Assembly: GCA_023229405.1 (NCBI GenBank)
Contig: JALNZH010000222.1
Span: 1 to 6,389 of the forward strand
Direction of reading: 5' to 3'
DNA from: Bacteroidota bacterium
Lineage (GTDB): Bacteria > Bacteroidota > Ignavibacteria > UBA10030 > UBA8401
DNA length: 6,389 nucleotides
A model generated the notes under the pieces. It was not told the DNA's origin. It searched no databases and saw only the letters and a list, made by a program, of their open reading frames with translations. Made by a program: the position numbers and the translations under genes. Positions 1-5,752 of this stretch are shown piece after piece. Positions within the stretch are counted from its first letter, which is position 1, and every line of letters starts with the position of its first letter.

Positions 1-658
1 GATTATTTGCGCCACCACCTCCGAACGACGCAACCGTTGCCGCAGGGGAAGTTGCACCGGCAATGTAATAGGGATTTTGTCTGTTACCAGCGGTTGTGTT
101 GGTTGTTATCGGGTTCGGAATGGTATCGATCACTAGTGTGTTGGTCGAATATCCGTACGGATCGGTATTCGTCACGACGATATAATATTGTATTGTATCT
201 CCGGCCCCCGTTCCGCTTCCGGGAGGATATTGATATTTGGAGATTGTAACGACAGGTGCTTGTTTTACGAACGACAGTGTTGATGAATCACGACTGCCCT
301 GCGTATTAATCACCGTACCTCTGTTGGTAATCGTAGAACCGTTCGCCAAACCTGAAGAAATCCGAACTTTGAACTCGACTGTATCAACATCACCGGGAGC
401 CAGAGTGCCAATATTCCAAGTCAACAGCGTATCGATATCACCACTCAACGATCCTTGCGTCACTGTGGCCGTCGGTATCGAACTTCCGGCGATGAACATC
501 GGATTATTTGCGGTCGTGGCAGACGGTTCCGGAATCGTATCGATCACCTGCGTGTTTGTAGATGTCGCATACGATGACGTATTTTTGACAACCATGAAAT
601 ACCGGATTGAGTCACCACTGCCTACTCCGGAAGAATATTTATACTTCAGAATATTCAT
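1..658 (-). repeat. Tandem ~138-residue DUF11-like units within the surface protein gene
   Basis: Two in-frame units begin at about 658 (NILKYKYSSG) and 250 (TISKYQYPPG) on the minus strand. Both continue with a GD(S/T)I(R/Q)Y strand, VVKNT or VVTNT, VIDTIP(E/N)P and then (F/Y)(I/Y)IAG. Matching points such as VIDTIP lie 138 codons (414 bp) apart. The start of the unit differs by a two-residue indel in the Gly/Ser-rich turn. The DNA is also similar, for example a shared gtatcgatcac at 123-133 and 537-547, which suggests expansion by duplication. The second unit runs off the window edge, so the copy number is unknown. Confidence 0.75.
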
Positions 659-2383
659 CGGCGGAGCATTCACGGGAACAAATGACGATGTAATACGTTG
701 ATCAACTGTCGCAGACCGCACGTGTGCAACATTCGTTATCGTGGATCCTCCAAGAATCGTTGAATCTAGCACCACCTTGAATGTATACGATGTATTACCG
801 CCGACATTCATCGGTCCGGCGAAATTGCTGAACGATACAACCTGACCAGTGGAAGCAGTACCGGTATATGTTGCCGACGGCGAGAACGAGCCGGGAACAA
901 CTTCCATTCCAGTCGGCATCGAATCGAGAACTGAAATATTAAACGCTGCGTAATTTCCGCTGTTGGTGATATCAATCGTATACAATAATGTATCGCCCGG
1001 ACGGGCAGAACCGCCGTTCAGATCGCTGTATGATTTCGTTGATGTTAAAAAGATCGGCGTGAGAATCGGTACGGTATCCGTTGCTGCGTTGTTCCACGGT
1101 TTTCGATCAAATTGTGGACTGCTGGCATACGCAGAGTTTAATTGATTCGGATAATTTTCTGCGGTGAGATACGCAGTAACGGTGACCGGCGGAAGTGTTG
1201 TACTATCCGGATGAGTTCCGGTATGTGTCCACACATATTTCGGACGCGCCGAACTATCGATAGACCAACCGGTTCCGTAATCACCACCGGAACCGAATGT
1301 GCTGGAAACGAATGTCAATCCGCTTGGCAGACTATCGGTTAACGTCACAGCACCGGTAGTATCAGGACCATTATTTATTACCGACAACGTATAGGTGAAT
1401 GTTGTTCCAGCAATAACACTACCGCCGCTGTGCGTTTTTGTTGTTTGAATATCGGAGTTGGCTGTATCCGCGATGGAAATTACTTCAACATTCAGGATAA
1501 CAAGATCGCCGCCGGAAGAATATACAGATGTTGCCTGAGTATCCGCCGGCGATAATAACGATGTAATGTCGTACGTGTCAATATCAACGCCGAACGTGCT
1601 GTCTTCCGGAAAATTGTTACTGCGGGAACCGAATTGATTGTTTGTCGGATTGTATGCGTCGGTGAGTGATGTACCATTAAACAATACCTGTTCCGAATAT
1701 CCATTTAACGATGTGGAATTCTCTTTATCACCTTCATAGGTGATATGCGTCATTTTCCCTTCTACCAGTGAATATGGGACATAGAAATTATTCGGATTGA
1801 ACGTGATCTGTGCACCGCGGAAAATCTTGAAGCCGTCAAAAATGTTTACTGATTTTTTTACTTCAGTATCTTTGAAATAAACAACTACCATAGACCAGCC
1901 GGAGATCACTGCTTGCGACGTAGTATAATTCCCGCCGTTATCCACAGTGAGATTAGCAAATGTGTACGTCACATTGTTTCCTTGTGAAGCCACGTACGAC
2001 GTTACGTCAGCAAATCCTCCGAAGAAGTACAACCATGCAGTACCATTTAAGTACGACTCCGTAAATGTTCTCGATGCAGTAACAGTATTTCCATTGAGCG
2101 TTACAGAGTTATCTGCCGTCGATCCTGAACCAGCCCAATACAAATATGCTCCAACAATAGTCGCACCGGAAGGATAATTTAATTTGCTGGTGTCAGTTGC
2201 ACGTAATGCCGTTGCATCGATTGTATTTCCGGACGTACGATGAGTACCACCGATTACTGTGTAATTCACCTGTCCAGCAAAATTGTTATAAATCGACACA
2301 GGTGTCTGTGCAAACAACACCATCGACATGGTGAAGAAACACATTGCTATGGATCTGATGATATGTGGATTTCTTTTTTTCAC
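1..2383 (-). CDS. Large secreted DUF11-repeat surface protein, C-terminus beyond window
   Basis: One reading frame stays open from a GTG at 2383 to the left edge (794 codons, no stop), so the protein is longer than seen. Residues 1-25 look like a Sec signal peptide: basic KKR, a hydrophobic stretch, then LFA before Q26. Residues about 28-305 form a beta-rich, Gly/Thr/Ser/Asn-rich domain with GAYLYWAGSGS, the kind found at the front of bacterial DUF11 proteins. DUF11-like (TIGR01451) repeats follow at about 310-415 (TYTLSVINNGPD, LTDSLPSGLTF), 444-560 (LLYTIDITNSGNY, VLDSMPTGM), 576-711 and 712 onward. The last two are close copies of each other. Such proteins are exported and form extended cell-surface or adhesive stalks; that role is inferred. 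No SD precedes the GTG, and an in-frame ATG at 2344 would cut the basic end of the signal peptide, so GTG is preferred. It lies 14 bp after the helix-turn-helix gene and probably shares its transcript. A C-terminal sorting or anchor domain would lie outside the window. Confidence 0.88.
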   Translation of the reverse strand, partial: MKKRNPHIIRSIAMCFFTMSMVLFAQTPVSIYNNFAGQVNYTVIGGTHRTSGNTIDATALRATDTSKLNYPSGATIVGAYLYWAGSGSTADNSVTLNGNTVTASRTFTESYLNGTAWLYFFGGFADVTSYVASQGNNVTYTFANLTVDNGGNYTTSQAVISGWSMVVVYFKDTEVKKSVNIFDGFKIFRGAQITFNPNNFYVPYSLVEGKMTHITYEGDKENSTSLNGYSEQVLFNGTSLTDAYNPTNNQFGSRSNNFPEDSTFGVDIDTYDITSLLSPADTQATSVYSSGGDLVILNVEVISIADTANSDIQTTKTHSGGSVIAGTTFTYTLSVINNGPDTTGAVTLTDSLPSGLTFVSSTFGSGGDYGTGWSIDSSARPKYVWTHTGTHPDSTTLPPVTVTAYLTAENYPNQLNSAYASSPQFDRKPWNNAATDTVPILTPIFLTSTKSYSDLNGGSARPGDTLLYTIDITNSGNYAAFNISVLDSMPTGMEVVPGSFSPSATYTGTASTGQVVSFSNFAGPMNVGGNTSYTFKVVLDSTILGGSTITNVAHVRSATVDQRITSSFVPVNAPPMNILKYKYSSGVGSGDSIRYFMVVKNTSSYATSTNTQVIDTIPEPSATTANNPMFIAGSSIPTATVTQGSLSGDIDTLLTWNIGTLAPGDVDTVEFKVRISSGLANGSTITNRGTVINTQGSRDSSTLSFVKQAPVVTISKYQYPPGSGTGAGDTIQYYIVVTNTDPYGYSTNTLVIDTIPNPITTNTTAGNRQNPYYIAGATSPAATVASFGGGGANN

Positions 2384-2397
2384 AAAGATTATTTGAA

Positions 2398-2658
2398 TTA
2401 TCGAGTCGCTGTTCTTAATCGTATCTCATTTTCGTTTCGGACAATCTTATCCAATTTTAATGTGTCAAGAAACTTCATCGAAATGTTGTAAGTGATTGCA
2501 AACTCAGCAAGATGTTCAATGCTAAATTTTTTATTTCCTCCTTCAACAAAAACACATTTTAATTTCCCCGAGTCTGCCCATCGTAGAATTGAATTTGGAT
2601 TTACGCCTAAAAGATCGGCTATCTCTTCTGTTGTAAGTAACAAAATTTCTTTTCCCAT
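2398..2658 (-). CDS. Small excisionase/MerR-family helix-turn-helix DNA-binding protein
   Basis: An 86-residue protein. Residues 8-33 (LTTEEIADLLGV, then SILRWADSGKL) match the helix-turn-helix of the HTH_17/excisionase-type MerR-like family, including the conserved Trp27 and the SGKL turn. Residues 35-54 supply the wing and last helix (VEGGNKKFSIEHLAEF). About 30 residues follow without a ligand-binding or recombinase domain, so it is a stand-alone DNA binder of the same build as phage Xis/AlpA proteins and the actinobacterial regulator BldC. The ATG is supported by AGGA five bases upstream. The gene is co-directional with the surface-protein gene and separated from it by 14 bp. This suggests control of that gene, or autoregulation of the pair, rather than an excision role, since no integrase is seen. 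It is AT-richer than the surface-protein gene. Which role it plays is not shown by the sequence. Confidence 0.85.
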   Translation of the reverse strand: MGKEILLLTTEEIADLLGVNPNSILRWADSGKLKCVFVEGGNKKFSIEHLAEFAITYNISMKFLDTLKLDKIVRNENEIRLRTATR

Positions 2659-2663
2659 ATTTT

Positions 2664-2667
2664 TCCT
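2664..2667 (-). promoter_or_regulatory. Shine-Dalgarno of the helix-turn-helix gene
   Basis: On the minus strand AGGA precedes the ATG at 2658 by five bases, which supports this start. The site is part of the heptamer ATTAGGA (2664-2670, minus strand). The same heptamer occurs on the plus strand at 2750-2756, next to the direct-repeat array. A protein that recognises this word could also block translation or transcription at the start of its own gene; that is speculation. Confidence 0.55.
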
Positions 2668-2755
2668 AATACTTTCACCGATTGAGCGGTTTGATGGTAT
2701 ATAATATTATGGTTCAAAATCGTTATAAAGTATTATAATATAAAGGGTTATTAGG

Positions 2756-2805
2756 ATTTTCTAATTCTTTTATGAATATTCTAATCAATTTTAACATATT
2801 CTAAT
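2756..2805. repeat. Three 10-bp direct repeats at exact 20-bp spacing, candidate operator
   Basis: ATTTTCTAAT at 2756-2765, ATATTCTAAT at 2776-2785 and ATATTCTAAT at 2796-2805 all point the same way, with start-to-start spacing of exactly 20 bp (about two helical turns). The flanking bases between copies are only weakly conserved, so this is not simply a recent 20-bp tandem duplication. The array lies about 100 bp upstream of the helix-turn-helix start. MerR-like BldC is known to bind AT-rich direct repeats cooperatively head to tail, and the neighbouring protein has that build. Operator function is inferred. Confidence 0.5.
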
Positions 2806-2856
2806 TATTTACTATAGTCCTATACATGGGTTACATGTCAAAAAAGATTAGACTCT

Positions 2857-2862
2857 TATAAT
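2857..2862 (+). promoter_or_regulatory. Possible -10 box for the membrane-protein gene
   Basis: A perfect TATAAT lies 85 bp before the preferred ATG, but no good -35 hexamer stands 16-18 bp upstream (CATGTC at 17 bp). An alternative is TATTTTTG at 2868-2875, which fits the Bacteroidota -7 consensus TAnnTTTG if the host belongs there, though no clear -33 element accompanies it. In AT-rich DNA both could be chance. Confidence 0.3.
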
Positions 2863-2946
2863 TAAAGTATTTTTGGTTGTTAAAGTATTGAATCTGATCT
2901 ATATTGCACCCAGTATCGCTTGTCAGAATTTAACTTTGGGATATTT

Positions 2947-3888
2947 ATGCTAAAAAAAGGACGGAAATCGGTTCCAAAATTTACGCATGAAGGTGATGAA
3001 AAATCTAACCTTCCTGTAAAGCCAATAAAGGGTGAGATTTTAATTAAGGCAATTTTAGATGAAAAATTTAACGAATTTGGGGTAGCGTTAAGGGAAGAAT
3101 TTGACCGACAGGTAGTTTCTGGAAATTCAGAATTGCGTGATGCGATATTTAGAGAACGAAATGAACGGAAACGTGCAAATCGCTTAATTTTTGGATTTTT
3201 ATCACTTGTAATTCTTCTCATTGTATTTAACATATTCTTTGTCTACAACTCTACTGAAAACAGTATAAATACAGCTGTTTCAAGGGAATTCGGCGTTTAT
3301 GAGGAGAAGAACAAGGAAACGACAAAATCTTTATTTATTCCTTTACAAAAAACAGTAGAAAAAAACCTAACACAAGTTACTTCTGAATTGTCCCTTAGTA
3401 GGGGATACATTGATGTTTTTGCATTAGAGGGATTAGCTAGAAATGGTTCCCGAAGTGCTTTTGAAGAGCTTGTAAAAACAGTAAACCGAGGAGGAGCAAA
3501 AGGAAATTTTGCTTCGAATAAATTGAAAGAATTAAAGGACTTCTATTTCTTGTTAACCGAACCAAAACGCCAAAATCTTACATTAGGTGAGCTTTCTGTT
3601 GTCAAAGAAGGATCAAATACTACCACAGATTCGCTTACCGCAATTGAATTGATCTATGTGTTAAATTCACCAGGAGCTACTCTTCCCCAAATTCATCAAA
3701 TTTTGACCTTGTTGTGGCAGCAAACCCTGACAAGTGATCATGAGAATGAACTGTGGCATATCCTGCAAAATTCACAGAACCTCCCTGCAACAATAGCAAC
3801 ATGTTCAATTCTTCAAAAGAATTTTGGAAATCGTGGATCAATCTACGATTTTGCAAAATGGAAGGCATTCCTGGAAAATCGAATGTAA
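2947..3888 (+). CDS. Single-pass membrane protein of unknown function
   Basis: A 313-residue protein that I cannot assign to a named family. Residues 1-79 are charged and hydrophilic, with a probable helix at 29-79 ending in a strongly basic stretch (RERNERKRANR). Residues 80-100 are one clear transmembrane helix (LIFGFLSLVILLIVFNIFF). The positive-inside rule puts the N-terminus in the cytoplasm and about 210 residues outside. The outer part looks mostly helical; residues about 148-175 (ALEGLARNGSRSAFEELVKT) and the C-terminal WKAFLEN resemble HEAT-like helical repeats, but only weakly. ATG 2947 is chosen because GGGA lies just upstream; an in-frame TTG at 2920 would add nine residues without an SD. 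It is transcribed away from the helix-turn-helix gene and followed by a strong terminator, so it is probably monocistronic. Its AT-rich codon use (AAA, ATT, TTA) differs from the surface-protein and transporter genes, which hints at separate acquisition. Confidence 0.75.
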   Translation: MLKKGRKSVPKFTHEGDEKSNLPVKPIKGEILIKAILDEKFNEFGVALREEFDRQVVSGNSELRDAIFRERNERKRANRLIFGFLSLVILLIVFNIFFVYNSTENSINTAVSREFGVYEEKNKETTKSLFIPLQKTVEKNLTQVTSELSLSRGYIDVFALEGLARNGSRSAFEELVKTVNRGGAKGNFASNKLKELKDFYFLLTEPKRQNLTLGELSVVKEGSNTTTDSLTAIELIYVLNSPGATLPQIHQILTLLWQQTLTSDHENELWHILQNSQNLPATIATCSILQKNFGNRGSIYDFAKWKAFLENRM

Positions 3889-3908
3889 TCTAGTGAACTA
3901 TATAGATC

Positions 3909-3948
3909 TAAACACAAAAACCAAGCATAAGCTTGGTTTTTGTGTTTA
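3909..3948. terminator. Strong, probably bidirectional intrinsic terminator
   Basis: A perfect 18-bp inverted repeat with an ATAA loop (3927-3930). The core CCAAGC/GCTTGG is followed by TTTTTGTGTTT on the plus strand and mirrored by an A-rich arm on the other side. It begins 21 bp after the membrane-protein stop and serves that gene. Because the opposite strand also gives a stem followed by U-rich sequence, it can stop transcripts that come from the tRNA-Ser side too. Confidence 0.85.
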
Positions 3949-4108
3949 ATTAGCCCAATAAGCACATGATTTTCACGAAGGGATGCCGTGTGAAAAACTA
4001 GGAAATCCCGAAGAATGCTTAAGGAATTAAAATTATTGGAAATCCGAGTTTTATTAGGCTTGGAGACCGATCGATTTTTAGAATCGGATACAGATCATTT
4101 TGAGGAAG
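3949..4108. other. Non-coding stretch with degenerate copies of a tRNA-Ser segment
   Basis: No gene is supported here. GGAAATCCCGAAGAATGC at 4001-4018 matches 17 of 18 bases of the variable-arm region of the adjacent tRNA-Ser (4132-4149, plus-strand orientation). Shorter echoes lie at 3978-3987 (AAGGGATGCC) and 4038-4047 (GGAAATCCGA). The rest of the tRNA is not recognisable, so these are fragments and not a second tRNA. A weak hairpin with CCGAT/ATCGG arms near 4068-4088 may help end the tRNA transcript. Confidence 0.5.
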
Positions 4109-4191
4109 CGGAGAGCCCGGGATTCGAACCCGGAAATCCCGAAGGATGCCAGTTTTCAAGACTGGTGCAATAGCCGTTCTGCCAACTCTCC
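4109..4191 (-). tRNA. tRNA-Ser (anticodon UGA)
   Basis: The minus strand folds into a class II tRNA of 83 nt. The acceptor GGAGAGT pairs with GCTCTCC (last pair T-G), followed by discriminator G. The D arm is GCA/TGC. The anticodon stem CCAGT/ACTGG encloses the loop CTTGAAA, giving anticodon TGA at 4158-4156, which reads UCA. The variable arm is ATCC-TTCG-GGAT, and the T arm CCGGG-TTCGAAT-CCCGG is perfect. The long variable arm confirms serine identity. The 3' CCA is not encoded (CTT follows the discriminator), so it must be added by tRNA nucleotidyltransferase. Confidence 0.95.
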
Positions 4192-4417
4192 ATTAAACAC
4201 TGTAAAAATAAGAGATGTGTAATTTTATCTAAATAATCTTCCTCATTGTTGCAGAATATTCTTCGAACTCTTTCATTTACAAATCAAATATACGAAAATC
4301 GTTTTACACCGCAAAACACTTTTTCCGAAAAAAGTCATATCCCTTTCCTTTACGAACTTCAAAACTCTAAAAATCATTTACGTTATGAGTGATTAATTTC
4401 TATATTGTGCTACGAAT
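4192..4417. other. Divergent intergenic region between tRNA-Ser and the transporter gene
   Basis: These 226 AT-rich bases must hold the tRNA promoter (minus strand) and the transporter promoter (plus strand). No convincing -35/-10 pair was found for the tRNA. A short AT hairpin ACTTTTT/AAAAAGT with a CCGA loop lies at 4318-4335; its role, if any, is unknown. No small gene is supported. Confidence 0.45.
4377..4406 (+). promoter_or_regulatory. Candidate promoter of the ZIP-like transporter gene
   Basis: TTTACG (4377-4382) and TATATT (4401-4406) are separated by 18 bp and resemble sigma-70-type -35 and -10 boxes. Transcription would start near 4412-4414, only about 4-6 bases before the ATG at 4418. 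This gives a leaderless or nearly leaderless message, consistent with the lack of an SD before this ATG. Confidence 0.35.
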
Positions 4418-5749
4418 ATGGAATTTTCCTCCCTCGAAATATCTCGGGTCATTTTCGCATCTGGTCTTGCCGCTATCTCGATGTTTTCTCTGATCATCGG
4501 AACAGCGATCGGTGTGTATGCAAAACCGACGCAACGAACCAACGCAATTGTTATGGCGTTCGGAACCGGTGCTCTTATTCAGGCATTAGCGATTGAACTG
4601 GCAATGAAAGGAGCACACCGTCTCACCAGTATTTCAAAATTTGGGGGAACGGAAGCATGGACTTGGGTTGCCAGCGGTTTTATCATTGGCGGTTTGGTAT
4701 ACTACTTAGTCAATAAATGGCTTGAGAAAAAAGGCGCTGCTATTCGTCACCCCGCTCTCGCAAAATTTTATTATCTGCGACAAAAACAAAAAGACTCTGA
4801 TATTCTCCTTACTCAACTCTCAAAAGTGGAACTTGTCCGTTCCCTGCCTCCGGAAGAAATGGAAGGCGTTCTAACGTGTATTGAACCGATTGAAGTATCA
4901 GAAGGTGAAGTGCTTTTCCGTCAAGGTGAACCGGGAAATGCATTGTATCTGATTAACGAAGGTACGATTGACATTGTCGCCGATACGGGAAATGAACAAA
5001 AAGTGATCGCATCGCTTGGCTCAGGTCAATCTTTCGGTGAAATGGCATTGCTGAGCACCGATTCCCGTACAGCGACTGCTGTAGCAACGGAAGATTCCCA
5101 TTTATTAAAAATCGGCAAGGATCAATTTGATGCTTTGATGGAAATTTCTCCCGGATTGCGCAATGCAGTAGAGCAATTAAATTCACGACGGATTCTACAG
5201 AACGTACAGAATCTTCGGGGAGAACGGGAAACAGAACATTGGAAAAAAGTCGCTTCTTCGAATATCAATCGGCTTTCGAAAGCAGAAGAACTGACCTATA
5301 TGAAGAAACACGCTGCGTCGGGAAATCCGCTGGCGTTGTTTCTCGGCGCAATGTTGGACACAATTCCGGAATCAATTATCATTGGTGCCGGTTTTATTTC
5401 TCTGGACACCTACACGTTTACTTTTATTCTCGCCGTTTTTCTCTCCAATCTGCCGGAGTCGATGGGAAGTTCCATGAATATGATTGAAGCGGGCTATAGC
5501 AAAGCACGTATTTTTTCTTTATGGTTTGCACTAATTTTCGCCGGTATCATTGCCGCCGCATTAGGCAATATTTTTCTGCTGGATGCAGCGCCGACAATCA
5601 TTACGTTTGTTGAGGCAGTTGCAGGAGGTGGCATTTTGGCGATGTTGGCTTCCGTGATGATGCCCGAAGCGTATGAGGATGGCGGAGCCGAAGTCGGACT
5701 TGCAACGATTGTCGGCTTTCTTGCAGCATTTTTCTTCACACTAACATAA
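4418..5749 (+). CDS. ZIP-like membrane transporter with inserted cyclic-nucleotide-binding domain
   Basis: A 443-residue protein with eight predicted membrane helices arranged 3+5: about 11-34, 42-63, 81-101, then 303-327, 333-352, 366-388, 394-416 and 424-442. Eight helices, a very short C-terminus and ZIP-like signatures (DTIPES in TM4, NLPES in TM5, MMPEAYEDGG after TM7) point to the ZIP metal-transporter fold. The TM3-TM4 loop, variable and cytoplasmic in ZIP proteins, holds a full Crp-type cNMP-binding domain at about 129-258. That domain has LFRQGEPGNALYLINEG and a phosphate-binding cassette FGEMALLSTDSRTATA with Glu208 and Arg217 in the expected places. A charged helical linker (259-300) joins it to TM4. 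The protein may move a divalent cation under control of an intracellular cyclic nucleotide. ZIP ligands are only partly kept (Asp314, Thr315, Glu318; Asn344, Glu347), so substrate and even transport activity are uncertain. The ATG at 4418 has no SD. The gene is monocistronic and convergent with the crotonase gene. Confidence 0.8.
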   Translation: MEFSSLEISRVIFASGLAAISMFSLIIGTAIGVYAKPTQRTNAIVMAFGTGALIQALAIELAMKGAHRLTSISKFGGTEAWTWVASGFIIGGLVYYLVNKWLEKKGAAIRHPALAKFYYLRQKQKDSDILLTQLSKVELVRSLPPEEMEGVLTCIEPIEVSEGEVLFRQGEPGNALYLINEGTIDIVADTGNEQKVIASLGSGQSFGEMALLSTDSRTATAVATEDSHLLKIGKDQFDALMEISPGLRNAVEQLNSRRILQNVQNLRGERETEHWKKVASSNINRLSKAEELTYMKKHAASGNPLALFLGAMLDTIPESIIIGAGFISLDTYTFTFILAVFLSNLPESMGSSMNMIEAGYSKARIFSLWFALIFAGIIAAALGNIFLLDAAPTIITFVEAVAGGGILAMLASVMMPEAYEDGGAEVGLATIVGFLAAFFFTLT

Positions 5750-5752
5750 CGT

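Larger units (their letters stand above)
2659..2946. other. AT-rich divergent intergenic region
   Basis: This stretch of 288 bases separates the divergently transcribed helix-turn-helix/surface-protein unit and the membrane-protein gene. It has far less GC than either flank. It holds a phased array of three direct repeats (2756-2805), an inverted pair ATTAG/CTAAT around 2750-2765, and TACATG twice at a 9-bp period (2823-2828 and 2832-2837). It also has TATAAT-like boxes on both strands (plus 2857-2862; minus strand read 2737 to 2732). The minus strand carries TTGACA at 2842-2837, but the nearest good -10 (TATAGT, 2816-2811) is 20 bp away, too long to be convincing. No small gene with a supportable start was seen. 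Confidence 0.6.

Noticed and set aside
1..60. Apparent frameshift near the left edge of the surface-protein gene
   Set aside because: A first reading dropped one of four consecutive G bases (44-47). With the correct count the frame continues as ATSPAATVAS, matching the previous repeat.
237..701. Plus-strand open frame of 154 codons inside the surface-protein gene
   Set aside because: It lies fully opposite the long DUF11 reading frame, has no recognisable motif or SD, and its composition mirrors the codons of the minus-strand gene.
2339..2383. Lipoprotein signal (Cys15) in the surface protein
   Set aside because: The residues before Cys15 are IAM, a poor lipobox, and the hydrophobic segment continues past the Cys to LFA, so a normal signal peptide is more likely.
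2811..2842. TTGACA / TATAGT promoter on the minus strand for the helix-turn-helix gene
   Set aside because: Both hexamers are good but separated by 20 bp, longer than usual sigma-70 spacing, so it is mentioned only within the intergenic entry.
2880..3233. Minus-strand open frame of 117 codons opposite the membrane-protein gene
   Set aside because: Its Ser/Asn/Arg-rich content is a reflection of the plus-strand Glu/Lys/Phe codons; the plus-strand frame has a clear transmembrane helix, a plausible start and a terminator.
4001..4047. CRISPR-like array
   Set aside because: Only degenerate words at irregular spacings (37 and 94 bp) are present and they derive from a tRNA segment; no constant repeat-spacer structure exists.
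3978..4150. Integrase attachment site (attL/attR) at tRNA-Ser
   Set aside because: The duplicated words cover the variable arm only, not the 3' end of the tRNA as in typical att duplications, and no integrase gene is present in the window.
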